Below, one piece after another: positions 45,566 to 55,068 of a stretch of DNA of 64,000 nt (positions are counted from its first letter, which is position 1; each line of letters opens with the position of its first letter). Under the pieces are notes generated by a model, which searched no databases, was not told the DNA's origin, and saw only the letters and a program-made list of their open reading frames with translations. The DNA is from Psychromarinibacter halotolerans. GTDB taxonomy: Bacteria; Pseudomonadota; Alphaproteobacteria; Rhodobacterales; Rhodobacteraceae. The stretch lies in contig NZ_JARGYD010000001.1 in NCBI RefSeq assembly GCF_029168315.1, positions 1 to 64,000 of the forward strand, read 5' to 3'. The translations under genes and the position numbers were made by a program.

Positions 45566-46399
45566 TTAACGCGGGTCGGGGCCGGGAAAGATCCCGTGTT
45601 CGGTCCACGTCTTGCCCGTGCTGCGCGCGGCGCCGATCATCTCGCGCTGGCGGCGGATCGCCTCGGCATCGCGATAGCCGCGCGGGTGATCCAGATGCAC
45701 GGCAGGCGCGGTGAACCGCAGCCGCCGTCCTTTCACGCCACTGTTCGACAAACGGATGCCGAATTCCTTGTCGCCGCCGCCGTAGGCCATCGTCTCGTCA
45801 AAGCCGTTCACCGACAGGATCGCATCCCGCAAGGCCGAGGCATTGGACCCCATCCAAGTGATCCGGATCGGGTACAGCGCATCCAGCGCCGACTGGACGG
45901 GCAGGGGGAACGGCATCGACTTCAGCCACGTCGTCGTGCGGTCGAACGTGCCGCGCGCCTTCAGCCAGTCCTGCTGGAACACCCGCCTGGTGGCCACGTC
46001 GCCCTCGGTCACGTTCTTCGTCGCGGCGTCGGTCAGCCGGATCAGGCTGCCGCTGCAAAACCGGTCCGGCCGTACCATTTGCCGGTGACGCGCGACGAAG
46101 CCCGGCGCCAGCAGGCAGTCGCCGTCGGTATAGATCAGGTGATCGGCATCCGAGCTTTCGGTCGCCCGGTTCAGGATCACGTTCTTCCGAAACCCGTTGT
46201 CCGCGTGCCAGACATGGCGCACCGGGATCTTCGGGTGCGCGGTGCGGAACGCCTCGATCACCCGCAACGTCTCGGGGCCGGACCCGTCGTCGGCGATGGC
46301 GATGCTGTCGGGCCGGACATCCTGCCCAAGGATGCCGGTCAGCGTCAGGTGCAGGAACCTTGGCGCGTTATAGGTAGAGATGATGATCTCGGTCCGCAT
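45566..46399 (-). CDS. family 2 glycosyltransferase
   Basis: Cytoplasmic GT-A type glycosyltransferase of 277 residues. The start EIIISTYNAPRFLHLTLTGI, IAIADDGSGPETLRVIEAF, the metal/nucleotide motif YTDGDC, and the acceptor-side ending FDETMAYGGGDKEFGIRLSN fit family 2. The acceptor and donor sugars are unknown. It lies on the opposite strand inside the glyQ-glyS interval; only three bases separate its stop codon from that of the upstream hypothetical gene. Confidence 0.88.
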   Translation of the reverse strand: MRTEIIISTYNAPRFLHLTLTGILGQDVRPDSIAIADDGSGPETLRVIEAFRTAHPKIPVRHVWHADNGFRKNVILNRATESSDADHLIYTDGDCLLAPGFVARHRQMVRPDRFCSGSLIRLTDAATKNVTEGDVATRRVFQQDWLKARGTFDRTTTWLKSMPFPLPVQSALDALYPIRITWMGSNASALRDAILSVNGFDETMAYGGGDKEFGIRLSNSGVKGRRLRFTAPAVHLDHPRGYRDAEAIRRQREMIGAARSTGKTWTEHGIFPGPDPR

Positions 46400-46544
46400 G
46401 GGCCGGAAATGGCACGTTTGCGGGCGGCCGACAATCGGGAATGGCGTGGGCCGCGAAGCGGCGCGACGCCCGCGTTTGTTGCCGAAGACGCTTGCAAGCC
46501 GCCCCCGTTCGGTCTACCCGACAACCCCGTCCGGAGGCCTATGC

Positions 46545-47015
46545 ATGAACGGAAAACTGGTAGGAGGCGTGATCGTGCTCGCTGCGCTCGTGACCGGCAT
46601 CTCGATCTATTATCTGCAGGTCTATGCCTTCTACGTGCAACTCGATCCCGCCGAGGTCGAGATCCGCATGACCGGCATCGCCAGCGAGGAACCCGAACCG
46701 ATCCTGACCGACGCGCTGCAGGCGATCGACGGCGACAGTTCCCCGATCCGGTTCCGCGCCTGTTTCGAAACCGGGCGGTCCATCGCCGGGCTGACGGAAC
46801 AGTTCGTGATCTACGACGCCGCCGACCCGCTGAACGCGCCCGAATGGTTCGACTGTTTCGACGCCCGCGAGATCGGCGAGGCGCTGGCCGCAGGAGACGC
46901 CATCGCCTTTCTGGGCGAGAAGAACATACACGACGGGGTTGACCGCGTGGTCGCCGTCTTCGATGACGGGCGCGCCTACGCGTGGCACCAGCTGAACGAG
47001 ACATACCAGGACTGA
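46545..47015 (+). CDS. small membrane-anchored protein (DUF6446-like)
   Basis: Protein of 156 residues with an N-terminal membrane helix (LVGGVIVLAALVTGISIYYL) and a periplasm-facing domain including VQLDPAEVEIRMTGIASEEPEPI, RFRACFETGRSIAGLTEQF and FLGEKNIHDGVDRVVAVFDDGRAYAWHQL. It matches what I remember of a rhodobacterial family placed before glyS (DUF6446), function unknown; the name is a moderate-confidence recollection. GGAGG precedes the ATG at 46545, and glyS starts one base after the stop. Confidence 0.7.
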   Translation: MNGKLVGGVIVLAALVTGISIYYLQVYAFYVQLDPAEVEIRMTGIASEEPEPILTDALQAIDGDSSPIRFRACFETGRSIAGLTEQFVIYDAADPLNAPEWFDCFDAREIGEALAAGDAIAFLGEKNIHDGVDRVVAVFDDGRAYAWHQLNETYQD

Positions 47016-47016
47016 C

Positions 47017-49077
47017 ATGCCCGACCTTCTGATAGAGCTGTTCTCGGAAGAGATCCCCGCCCGGATGCAGACGCGCGCCGCGCAGGACCTGAAGCGTCTT
47101 GTCACCGACGGCATGGTCGAGGCCGGCCTGACCTATGCCCACGCGGGCGCCTTTTCGACCCCGCGCCGACTGGTGCTGACGGTCGAGGGCCTGCTGGCCG
47201 AAAGCCCCACCACCCGCGAGGAACGCAAGGGCCCGCGCACCGACGCGCCGGAAAAGGCGCTAGAGGGCTTCCTGCGCTCGACCGGGCTGACGAAGGACCA
47301 GCTTGAAGCGCGCGACGACAAGAAGGGGCAGGTCTACTTCGCCGTGATCGAACGCCCCGGCCGCCCGGCGGCCGAGATCGTCGCCGAGGTTCTGGAAAAC
47401 GCGATCCGCAACTTCCCGTGGCCCAAGTCGATGCGCTGGGGCGCGGGCAGCCTGCGCTGGGTGCGTCCGCTGCATTCGATCCTGTGCCTGATGTCGGACG
47501 AAGCCGGCGCCACCGTCGTTCCGATGGACGTCGACGGCATCAAGGCGGGCGACACGACGGAAGGCCACCGCTTCATGGGGTCGGGCCGTTTTTCGGTAAC
47601 GTCGTTCGAGGATTACGAGGTGAAGCTCAAGCGCGCCAAGGTGATCCTGCGCGCCGAAGAGCGCGCCGACCACATTTGGACCGACGCCCACAACGCCGCC
47701 TTCGCGCGGGGCCTTGAGGTCGTCGAGGACAAGGGCCTGCTTGCCGAGGTCGCGGGGCTGGTCGAATGGCCGGTCGTGCTGATGGGCGACATCGGCGAAG
47801 ACTTCCTTGGCCTGCCGCCCGAGGTGCTTCAGACCTCGATGAAGGAACACCAGAAGTTCTTCTCGGTCCGCAACCCCAAGACCGGCCGCATCGAGAAGTT
47901 CGTCACCGTCGCGAACATCGAGACCGCCGACGAAGGCGCCACGATCCTTGCGGGCAACCAGAAGGTGCTGGCCGCCCGCCTGTCGGACGCCAAGTTCTTC
48001 TGGGAAAACGACCTGCGCACCGTCGAACGGCAGGGGATGACCGGGCTGGCCGAAGGTCTGTCCGCCGTCACCTTCCACGCGCAACTGGGCACCGTGGGCG
48101 ACAAGGTGGGCCGCGTCGCCGCGCTGGCGTCCGAGATCGCGCCGATGGTCGGCGCCTCTCCGGACCTCGCGGACGAGGCCGCGCGCATCTGCAAGGCCGA
48201 CCTCGTGTCCGAAATGGTCTACGAGTTCCCCGAGCTTCAGGGCATCATGGGCCGATACTATGCCGCCCACGCCGGTCTGCCAGAGGCCGTCGCCGAAGCC
48301 TGTGAAATGCACTACAAGCCGCTTGGCCCCTCGGACGAGGTGCCCACGGGCCCCGTGTCCATCGCCGTGGCGCTGGCCGACAAGATCGATACGCTGACCG
48401 GCTTCTGGGCCATCGACGAAAAGCCCACCGGGTCCAAGGACCCCTATGCGCTCCGCCGTGCTGCGCTGGGAGTGATCCGGCTGGTGCTGACGAACCAGTT
48501 GCGCCTGAACCTGACCGAGGTGTTCGCCAAGGGCTACCCGGGCGCGGACGCCGCCGACCTCCTGTCCTTCTTCCACGACCGCCTGAAGGTCCACCTGCGC
48601 GACGAGGGCATCCCGCACGACGTCATCGACGCCTGCCTGTCGATGGACGGCAACGACGACCTTGCACTGCTGGTCAACCGCGCCACCGCGCTGGCGGGCT
48701 TCATGAAGACCGAGGACGGGGCGAACCTTGTCGCGGGCTTCAAGCGCGCCAACAACATCCTCAGTCAGGCCGAAGAGAAGGACGGCGTCGAATACAGCTT
48801 CGGCGCCGACGTGAAATTCGCCGACGATCCGGCCGAGAAGGGGCTGTTCGCGGCGCTGGACGACGCCGACAAGCGGATCAAGCCCGCGATGCAGTCCGAG
48901 GATTTCGAAACCGCGATGGCCGCGATGGCCCAGTTGCGCGCACCGATCGACGCCTTTTTCGAGGCTGTGCAGATCAACACCGACAACGACGTGGTGCGCC
49001 GTAACCGCCTGAACCTGCTCAGCCGTATCCGCCAGACCTGTGTTGGCGTCGCCGACCTGACCCGGCTGGACGGCTGA
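47017..49077 (+). CDS. glyS: glycyl-tRNA synthetase beta subunit
   Basis: tRNA-binding subunit of glycyl-tRNA synthetase. The 686-residue protein starts MPDLLIELFSEEIPARMQT, with the family segments FAVIERPGRPAAEIVAEVLENAI, MRWGAGSLRWVRPLHSI, FFSVRNPKTGRIEKFVTVANIE and a C-terminal HD-like region ending VRRNRLNLLSRIRQTC. It begins one base after the preceding membrane-protein gene, so the two are co-translated. The alpha subunit gene lies upstream at 44173. Confidence 0.97.
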   Translation: MPDLLIELFSEEIPARMQTRAAQDLKRLVTDGMVEAGLTYAHAGAFSTPRRLVLTVEGLLAESPTTREERKGPRTDAPEKALEGFLRSTGLTKDQLEARDDKKGQVYFAVIERPGRPAAEIVAEVLENAIRNFPWPKSMRWGAGSLRWVRPLHSILCLMSDEAGATVVPMDVDGIKAGDTTEGHRFMGSGRFSVTSFEDYEVKLKRAKVILRAEERADHIWTDAHNAAFARGLEVVEDKGLLAEVAGLVEWPVVLMGDIGEDFLGLPPEVLQTSMKEHQKFFSVRNPKTGRIEKFVTVANIETADEGATILAGNQKVLAARLSDAKFFWENDLRTVERQGMTGLAEGLSAVTFHAQLGTVGDKVGRVAALASEIAPMVGASPDLADEAARICKADLVSEMVYEFPELQGIMGRYYAAHAGLPEAVAEACEMHYKPLGPSDEVPTGPVSIAVALADKIDTLTGFWAIDEKPTGSKDPYALRRAALGVIRLVLTNQLRLNLTEVFAKGYPGADAADLLSFFHDRLKVHLRDEGIPHDVIDACLSMDGNDDLALLVNRATALAGFMKTEDGANLVAGFKRANNILSQAEEKDGVEYSFGADVKFADDPAEKGLFAALDDADKRIKPAMQSEDFETAMAAMAQLRAPIDAFFEAVQINTDNDVVRRNRLNLLSRIRQTCVGVADLTRLDG

Positions 49078-49188
49078 CACGAACCGCTGCTTCGGCCCCG
49101 CAGGACCTGTCCGGTCGGGGCGGCGACATGCCACGCGATTGCCGCGAAGTCGTGCTTTAATGTTGCCCGAAGGGGCGCGAACGCTATC

Positions 49189-51762
49189 ATGACGCGACCG
49201 AGCGGAGATGCCGCAGTGCAGAAGATCGTCACCCTCAAGCCATTCGTCCACATCACAGCGACCGCGCCGATCAGCGTGCACACGCATGGTGGCCGGGCGA
49301 AGTGCCTGCAGCGGCTGATCCGTCTGAACCTGCCGGTGCCGACGACCGTCGCGCTAAGCTTCGAAACGGTGACCCGGATCGCGGCGGGGCAGCTTCCGTC
49401 GATGACGTCGATCCTGTCGGAATTCGGGTCCGACCCGCTGCTGTCGGTGCGGCCCTCCAGCGAAGATCCCGACTGGGGCGGCCCCGGCGCGATCCTGAAC
49501 ATCGGCATGAACTGGGACCGCCACGCGGCGTTGTCCGAAAGCCTTGGCGAACCGGCGGCGACGGCGCTGTATCTGCGGTTCGTGCAGGCGTACTCGGTCC
49601 ATGTCGCGCGGCTGGACCCCGATATGTTCGAACAGCCGGAAAAGGTGGACCGCAAGGCGCTGGACCGCGCGCTGGACACCTATCAGGACGAAACCGACGA
49701 TCCCTTCCCGCAAGACCCCGCCGCGCAACTGGGCGAAGTCCTGCGCTCGATGGCGCGGGCGTGGGGTGGCACCACCGCGCGCCTGCTGCGGCAGGCCAAG
49801 GGCGCGCCCGCCGATGCCGGTCTGGGCCTTGTGGTGCAGCGGATGGCGCTGGGCGTGGGGCCGGGGGAATCCGGGGCAGGGGTGATCCAGTTCGTCGACC
49901 CCGCCACGGGCGAGCCGCAGATCACCGGCCGCTACCGCTGCCAAAGCCAAAGCCGCGACGCGCTGAAGCCCGGCAAGGGGCAGGTCTATCTCACCCGCGA
50001 CGAACGCGGCCCCTCGCTGGAAGAGATCGTGCCAGAGATCTTCGCGGACCTGTGCCGCTATGGCGCGCTGTGCCGCGAGAAGCTGCGCGAAGAGATGCAG
50101 CTGGAATTCACGATCGAGGACGGCAACCTGCGCATCCTTGATGCCCTGCGTGTCCAGCGGTCCAGCCGCGCGGCGGTGCGGATCGCGGTCGCGCTGGCCG
50201 ACGACGGCATCATCCCGCAGTCCGACGCGCTTCTGCGCATCGCCCCCCGCGCCCTGACAGAGGTCCTGCACCCGCAGATCGACCCGACCGCCAAGCGCGT
50301 GCTGGCCACGCGCGGCATCGGCGCCAGCCCCGGCGCGGCGCGCGGGAAGATCGTGTTCAGCTCGACGGCGGCGCAAGCCTCGGCGGCGCGGGACGAGCCC
50401 TGCATCCTTGTCCGCCGCGAAACCGCGCCCGAGGACATCCGCGGGATGCACGCCGCGCGCGGCATCCTGACCGAACGCGGCGGCATGACCAGCCACGCGG
50501 CAGTGATCGCGCGCGGGCTGGGCCTGCCGTGCGTGGTGGGGGCATCGTCCGTCACCATCAGCCACCGCAGCAAGACGCTGACCACCGCCGAGGGCAAGGT
50601 CTTTGCCGAAGGGGACGAGATCACCATCGACGGCGGCACGGGCGAGGTGCTGGCCGGCGCCGTCCCGATGCTGGAACCGGCGCTCGACGACAGCTTCCGC
50701 TCGCTTCTCAGCTGGGCCGATGCGGTGCGCGACATCGGCATCCGCGCCAACGCCGACACGCCTGCGGATGCACGTCTGGCACGCAGCTTTGCGGCGCAGG
50801 GGATCGGGCTGTGCCGGACCGAGCACATGTTCTTCGAACAGGACCGCCTGACGGTCATGCGCGAGATGATCTTCGCCAAATCCGCTGGCGACCGCGCGGC
50901 GGCGCTGGAACAACTCTTGCCGATGCAGCGGGCCGACTTCGTCGAACTGTTCGAGATCATGCAGGGCCTGCCGGTCTGCATCCGCCTGTTCGACCCGCCG
51001 CTGCACGAATTCCTGCCGACCGACCGCAGCGCGATGCGCGGGCTGGCGGAATCGCTGGACCTGCCGATCGCCGAGATCACCCGCCGGGTCGAGCAGCTGA
51101 CCGAGTTCAACCCGATGCTGGGGATGCGCGGCGTGCGGCTGGGCATCGCCATGCCCGAGATCTACGAGATGCAGGCCCGCGCAATTTTCGAGGCCACGAT
51201 CGAGGCCAGCCGCAACGGCGACCCCATCGTCCCCGAGATCATGATCCCGCTGGTGTCCGCCAACCGCGAGGTCGAGCTGGTGAAGACCCGCATCGATGCC
51301 GTCGCCGCCGCCGTCCGCAACGAACGCGGCAAGCCGTTCGACTATCGCCTCGGTGTGATGGGAGAGACCCCGCGCGCCTGCCTGCGCGCCGACGAGATCG
51401 CCCAGCACGCGGCGTTCATGTCCTTCGGCACCAACGACCTGACCCAGATGACCTATGGCCTGTCGCGCGACGACGCGGGCCGCTTCATGTCGGACTACGT
51501 GAACCAGGGCGTGTTCCGCGAAGATCCGTTTCACATGCTGGACGTCGACGGGGTGGGCGAGCTGTTGAAGCTGGGCGCCGAACGGGCACGGGCGACGGAC
51601 CCCGACATCGTGCTGTCGATCTGCGGCGAACACGCCGGGAACGCCGAATCAATCGCCTTCTGCCGCGACGTCGGATTCGATTATGTCTCGTGCTCTCCGT
51701 TCCGCGTGCCCGTGGTGCGGTTGGCCGCGGCGCATCTGGCGCTTTTGAATCCGAAGGACTAG
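49189..51762 (+). CDS. PEP-binding PPDK-like protein with degenerate ATP domain
   Basis: Protein of 857 residues related to pyruvate, phosphate dikinase. The central phosphohistidine domain (GGMTSHAAVIARGLGLPCVVG, His436) and the C-terminal PEP/pyruvate barrel (GIGLCRTEHMFF, FNPMLGMRGVRLG, SFGTNDLTQMTYG, and Cys835 in YVSCSPF) look intact. In the N-terminal ATP-grasp part, where PPDK usually has SVRSGA and the QTRxGKRT segment, it reads SVRPSSEDPDWGGPGAI and DALRVQRSSRA, and the NAQGEDVVAG block is missing. It therefore may not make PEP from pyruvate. It lies after glyS, as in related bacteria. Confidence 0.85.
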   Translation: MTRPSGDAAVQKIVTLKPFVHITATAPISVHTHGGRAKCLQRLIRLNLPVPTTVALSFETVTRIAAGQLPSMTSILSEFGSDPLLSVRPSSEDPDWGGPGAILNIGMNWDRHAALSESLGEPAATALYLRFVQAYSVHVARLDPDMFEQPEKVDRKALDRALDTYQDETDDPFPQDPAAQLGEVLRSMARAWGGTTARLLRQAKGAPADAGLGLVVQRMALGVGPGESGAGVIQFVDPATGEPQITGRYRCQSQSRDALKPGKGQVYLTRDERGPSLEEIVPEIFADLCRYGALCREKLREEMQLEFTIEDGNLRILDALRVQRSSRAAVRIAVALADDGIIPQSDALLRIAPRALTEVLHPQIDPTAKRVLATRGIGASPGAARGKIVFSSTAAQASAARDEPCILVRRETAPEDIRGMHAARGILTERGGMTSHAAVIARGLGLPCVVGASSVTISHRSKTLTTAEGKVFAEGDEITIDGGTGEVLAGAVPMLEPALDDSFRSLLSWADAVRDIGIRANADTPADARLARSFAAQGIGLCRTEHMFFEQDRLTVMREMIFAKSAGDRAAALEQLLPMQRADFVELFEIMQGLPVCIRLFDPPLHEFLPTDRSAMRGLAESLDLPIAEITRRVEQLTEFNPMLGMRGVRLGIAMPEIYEMQARAIFEATIEASRNGDPIVPEIMIPLVSANREVELVKTRIDAVAAAVRNERGKPFDYRLGVMGETPRACLRADEIAQHAAFMSFGTNDLTQMTYGLSRDDAGRFMSDYVNQGVFREDPFHMLDVDGVGELLKLGAERARATDPDIVLSICGEHAGNAESIAFCRDVGFDYVSCSPFRVPVVRLAAAHLALLNPKD

Positions 51763-51957
51763 GCCATTCGGCCAAGTCGTTGGAATCCCTTGCACCACAT
51801 GGTTCGCAAAAAACAATAATTTGTAATTTTAACGCTTGCTTTTGCCGCGCTAGTGCCATTAGCCCGGCTGGCAAGACTCGACTCAGTCTTGTTTTTTAGA
51901 CTATCCCTCGTCTCAGGTTGGATTGTGCCTGTTGCGGGCACAGCTGGGGGAAATGTT

Positions 51958-52632
51958 ATGGGTATCCGGCGTCTCGTACAGACGGCATTCATTGTTGCTG
52001 CGGTCTCCGTGGGCGGCGTGGCGACTGCCGATGAAGTGCTTAGCGAAGCGAACGATCCCGGCATCGCCCTGAACGGCCGCCTGACCGACCTTCTCACACG
52101 CGAACGCACGGCGCTGGAACGCATCGGCGTGGGCCGCCTTGAACGGCTTGCGAACCTGCCGACCCGTGGCGCCCGGCCGGACGTACCGGAAGGGGTGGAA
52201 TTCTCGGCCGCGTTTCTCGACGCTCTGCCGACGCCGAAAGGCGGCGACGCATGGAGCTGCCTGACCGAAGCCCTGTATTTCGAGGCGCGCGGCGAAAGCA
52301 TCCGTGGCCAGTTCGCCGTGGCCGAGGTGATCCTGAACCGCGTCGACCGGGCCGAGTTCCCGAACAGCGTCTGCGGCGTGGTCAAGCAGGGCACGGGCCG
52401 CAAATACCAGTGCCAGTTCAGCTATACCTGCGACGGCGCCCCGGAAACCGTGCACGAGCCCCTGTCGTTCGAGCGGGCGGGCAAGATCGCCGCGCTGATG
52501 CTGGGCGGCGTTGACCGTCGCCTGACGCGCGGCGCGACGCACTACCATACCGTTGCTGTCGATCCTTATTGGGCCAGCCGCTTTCCGCGTACCACGACCA
52601 TCGGCGTTCACCACTTCTACCACATGCCCTGA
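51958..52632 (+). CDS. SleB-type cell-wall hydrolase
   Basis: Exported protein of 224 residues with a signal peptide (VQTAFIVAAVSVGGVATA) and a C-terminal SleB/hydrolase_2 domain from about residue 95: CLTEALYFEARGESIRGQFAVAEVILNRV with the essential Glu, NSVCGVVKQG and ATHYHT. It should act as a lytic transglycosylase or N-acetylmuramyl hydrolase on peptidoglycan. ATG at 51958 follows GGGGGA. The 195 bases upstream include an AT-rich stretch, the likely promoter. Confidence 0.9.
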   Translation: MGIRRLVQTAFIVAAVSVGGVATADEVLSEANDPGIALNGRLTDLLTRERTALERIGVGRLERLANLPTRGARPDVPEGVEFSAAFLDALPTPKGGDAWSCLTEALYFEARGESIRGQFAVAEVILNRVDRAEFPNSVCGVVKQGTGRKYQCQFSYTCDGAPETVHEPLSFERAGKIAALMLGGVDRRLTRGATHYHTVAVDPYWASRFPRTTTIGVHHFYHMP

Positions 52633-52797
52633 CCCGCGCGCGGCGGACGACGCTGCGTTCCGGCCCGGCGCCCTGTCGCCGGTGCGCGCCGCGACGGGTG
52701 TCAGCGGTCGTAGGTCCATGATATGCTGCACGGCAGACAGGCTTCAGGAAGACGGGCGATCAGCCCGCACCGGCCGTTCATGGAACGAGGTTAGGGC

Positions 52798-54147
52798 ATG
52801 ACACGTAAGATTTTCGGCACCGACGGTGTTCGCGGCCGCGCGAACAGCTACCCGATGACGGCGGACCTTGCCCTGCGCCTTGGCGCGGCAGCCGGCCGCT
52901 TCTTCCGCAAGGACGGCACCAACGGCCACCGCGTGGTGATCGGCAAGGACACGCGGCTGTCCGGCTACATGATCGAGAACGCGCTGACGGCGGGGCTGAC
53001 CTCGACCGGCATGAACGTGCTGCTGCTGGGCCCGGTGCCCACCCCCGCCGTGGGCTTCCTGACGCATTCGATGCGGGCCGACGTGGGCATCATGATCTCG
53101 GCCAGCCACAACCCGCACCAGGACAACGGCATCAAGCTGTTCGGCCCCGACGGCTTCAAGCTGTCGGACGACGCCGAGGCCGAGATCGAGGCACTGCTGG
53201 AGGGCGAGATCGACTATGCCCGCCCGGAGAACATCGGCCGCGCCCGTCGGATTGACGATGGCCGCCGGGGGTACATGGAATTCGCCAAGACCACCTTCCC
53301 GACGGGCCGCCGCCTGAACGGGCTGAAGGTCGTGGTGGATTGCGCCAACGGCGCCGCCTACCGCGCCGCGCCCGAGGTGCTGTGGGAACTAGGGGCCGAG
53401 GTCATCTCGATCGGCACCTCGCCCAACGGCACCAACATCAACGACGGCTGCGGGTCGACCGACACCGCGCTTGCCGCCCGCACCATCCGCGAGACCGGGG
53501 CCGACGTTGGCATCTGCCTTGATGGCGACGCCGACCGGGTGATGATCCTTGACGAGAACGGAGAGGTCGCAGACGGCGATCAGATAATGGCGCTGTTCGC
53601 GGCCCGCTGGGCCGAAAGCCAGCGGCTGGCGGGCAACACGCTGGTCGCGACGGTGATGTCGAACCTCGGGCTGGAACGCTTCCTTGGTGGCCGGGGCATC
53701 ACGCTGGAACGCACCCCGGTGGGTGACCGCTATGTCGTCGAGCGGATGCGCGCGGGCGGCTGGAACCTTGGCGGCGAACAGTCGGGCCACATCGTGATGA
53801 CCGACTACGCCACCACCGGCGATGGCCTGATCGCGGGCCTGCAGTTCCTGTCGGCGATGGTCGAAGGCAACCGCCGGGCCTCGGACCTGTCGGTCAGCTT
53901 CGACCGCGTCCCGCAGCTGTTAAAGAACGTCCGCTACGCCGCCGGAACCGAACCGCTGGCGCTGGCCAACGTCAAGTCCGCCATCGGCGACGCCGAGGCG
54001 CGCCTGAACGGCAGCGGGCGGCTTCTGATCCGCAAATCCGGGACGGAGCCCCTGATCCGCGTCATGGCAGAGTGCGAGGACGAGGCGCTGCTGACGCAGG
54101 TCGTCGACGGCATCGTCGCCGAGGTCGAGGCAGCCGGCGTTTCCTGA
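52798..54147 (+). CDS. glmM: phosphoglucosamine mutase
   Basis: Converts glucosamine-6-phosphate to glucosamine-1-phosphate for peptidoglycan and LPS. The 449-residue protein starts RKIFGTDGVRGRANSYPMTADLALRLG, has the phosphoserine loop ISASHNPHQDNGIKLFG (Ser103), the metal loop DGDADRVMI and the sugar-binding RKSGTEPLIRVM. It follows a wall hydrolase gene and ends 6 bases before the convergent GyrI-like gene. Confidence 0.97.
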   Translation: MTRKIFGTDGVRGRANSYPMTADLALRLGAAAGRFFRKDGTNGHRVVIGKDTRLSGYMIENALTAGLTSTGMNVLLLGPVPTPAVGFLTHSMRADVGIMISASHNPHQDNGIKLFGPDGFKLSDDAEAEIEALLEGEIDYARPENIGRARRIDDGRRGYMEFAKTTFPTGRRLNGLKVVVDCANGAAYRAAPEVLWELGAEVISIGTSPNGTNINDGCGSTDTALAARTIRETGADVGICLDGDADRVMILDENGEVADGDQIMALFAARWAESQRLAGNTLVATVMSNLGLERFLGGRGITLERTPVGDRYVVERMRAGGWNLGGEQSGHIVMTDYATTGDGLIAGLQFLSAMVEGNRRASDLSVSFDRVPQLLKNVRYAAGTEPLALANVKSAIGDAEARLNGSGRLLIRKSGTEPLIRVMAECEDEALLTQVVDGIVAEVEAAGVS

Positions 54148-54153
54148 ACGCGC

Positions 54154-54624
54154 CTAGCGTCCCTCGCTCAGGGCCCGGTACACCTCGGTCCGCAGATCGC
54201 CTTCGGGCGTCTTCTGCGGATCGTCGATGTAAATTTCCCAGACCGGCATCGCCGCATCCAGATCTTCTTCGGTGATGTGGTCCCACAGCGCGCCATGCGT
54301 CTGGTTCAGCGTCGAATAGGGTCCGACGTGCACAGTCTTCATCGCAGGCCCCTCGGGCAGGGTGCCGCCTTGGACCATGCGTTCGCCCTTGCCCAGATCC
54401 TCGGCCCGCACCAGCGCCCCACAACGGAACCGCACCGTGTCGGCGGACGGCATCGAGGGATAGACCGCCATCGGCCCGCCCTGCGGCTGGATACCGTGTC
54501 GGGCGAAGAAATCGAACAGCTCGGTAAAGGCGGTGCCCATGTGCTGGCCGATCTCGGCCATCGGGCACGCGCGCTCGACATACATATAGGGTTGCTCTGG
54601 CAGGGTGACGCGTTCGAACTTCAT
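54154..54624 (-). CDS. GyrI-like small-molecule-binding domain protein
   Basis: Protein of 156 residues, consisting almost only of the effector-binding domain found in GyrI and AraC-type regulators. Supporting motifs are GQHMGTAFTELFDFFARHGIQPQGGPMAVYP, ALWDHI and the C-terminal WEIYIDDPQKTPEGDLRTEVY. There is no DNA-binding domain. It may sequester a small molecule; the ligand is unknown. Confidence 0.8.
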   Translation of the reverse strand: MKFERVTLPEQPYMYVERACPMAEIGQHMGTAFTELFDFFARHGIQPQGGPMAVYPSMPSADTVRFRCGALVRAEDLGKGERMVQGGTLPEGPAMKTVHVGPYSTLNQTHGALWDHITEEDLDAAMPVWEIYIDDPQKTPEGDLRTEVYRALSEGR

Positions 54625-54864
54625 GGCTGGCTCCCTCGGGGTCTCACTCCGACGATAGGGCGATGCCGGCGCCGGTACAGAGAAATCTAGGCCAAAGGTG
54701 CCGGTTTTTCGGGCGTGCCGCCCACTTTAACGGCATTCAGAACCTCTGGGCCGCGCGCATTTGCTGCGGTGCAGCATTTTCGGGGGTCCGGCATGGTCAA
54801 ACCCGACTGCGCGGCACAGTTTTCAGATGTGGGAGGACAAGACCGGGCAGAAAGGATCTATCCC

Positions 54865-55059
54865 ATGTGTCTCACCACCGAAGCTCTCATGCTGTTCATT
54901 GGAATGCTGCCGGCGCATATCGTCGACGTCTCGGACGACCGGATCGTCGTCCGCGCCGAGGTCCGCGATGCGGTCTGGCAGGTCAAAGGCGACCAGTGGT
55001 GCACCAATGCGCCGAAGATCGACGCGGCGTTCCGTCTCAAGCAGGGCAGCGACGCCTGA
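54865..55059 (+). CDS. small protein of unknown function
   Basis: Putative protein of 64 residues: MCLTTEALMLFIGMLPAHIV followed by a charged region with KGDQWCTNAPKIDAAF. AAAGGA lies at good distance before the ATG. The frame extends back to 54715, but the sequence there looks random. No family recognised; only base composition and ribosome-binding site support it. Confidence 0.45.
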   Translation: MCLTTEALMLFIGMLPAHIVDVSDDRIVVRAEVRDAVWQVKGDQWCTNAPKIDAAFRLKQGSDA

Positions 55060-55068
55060 TCGGTCTGG

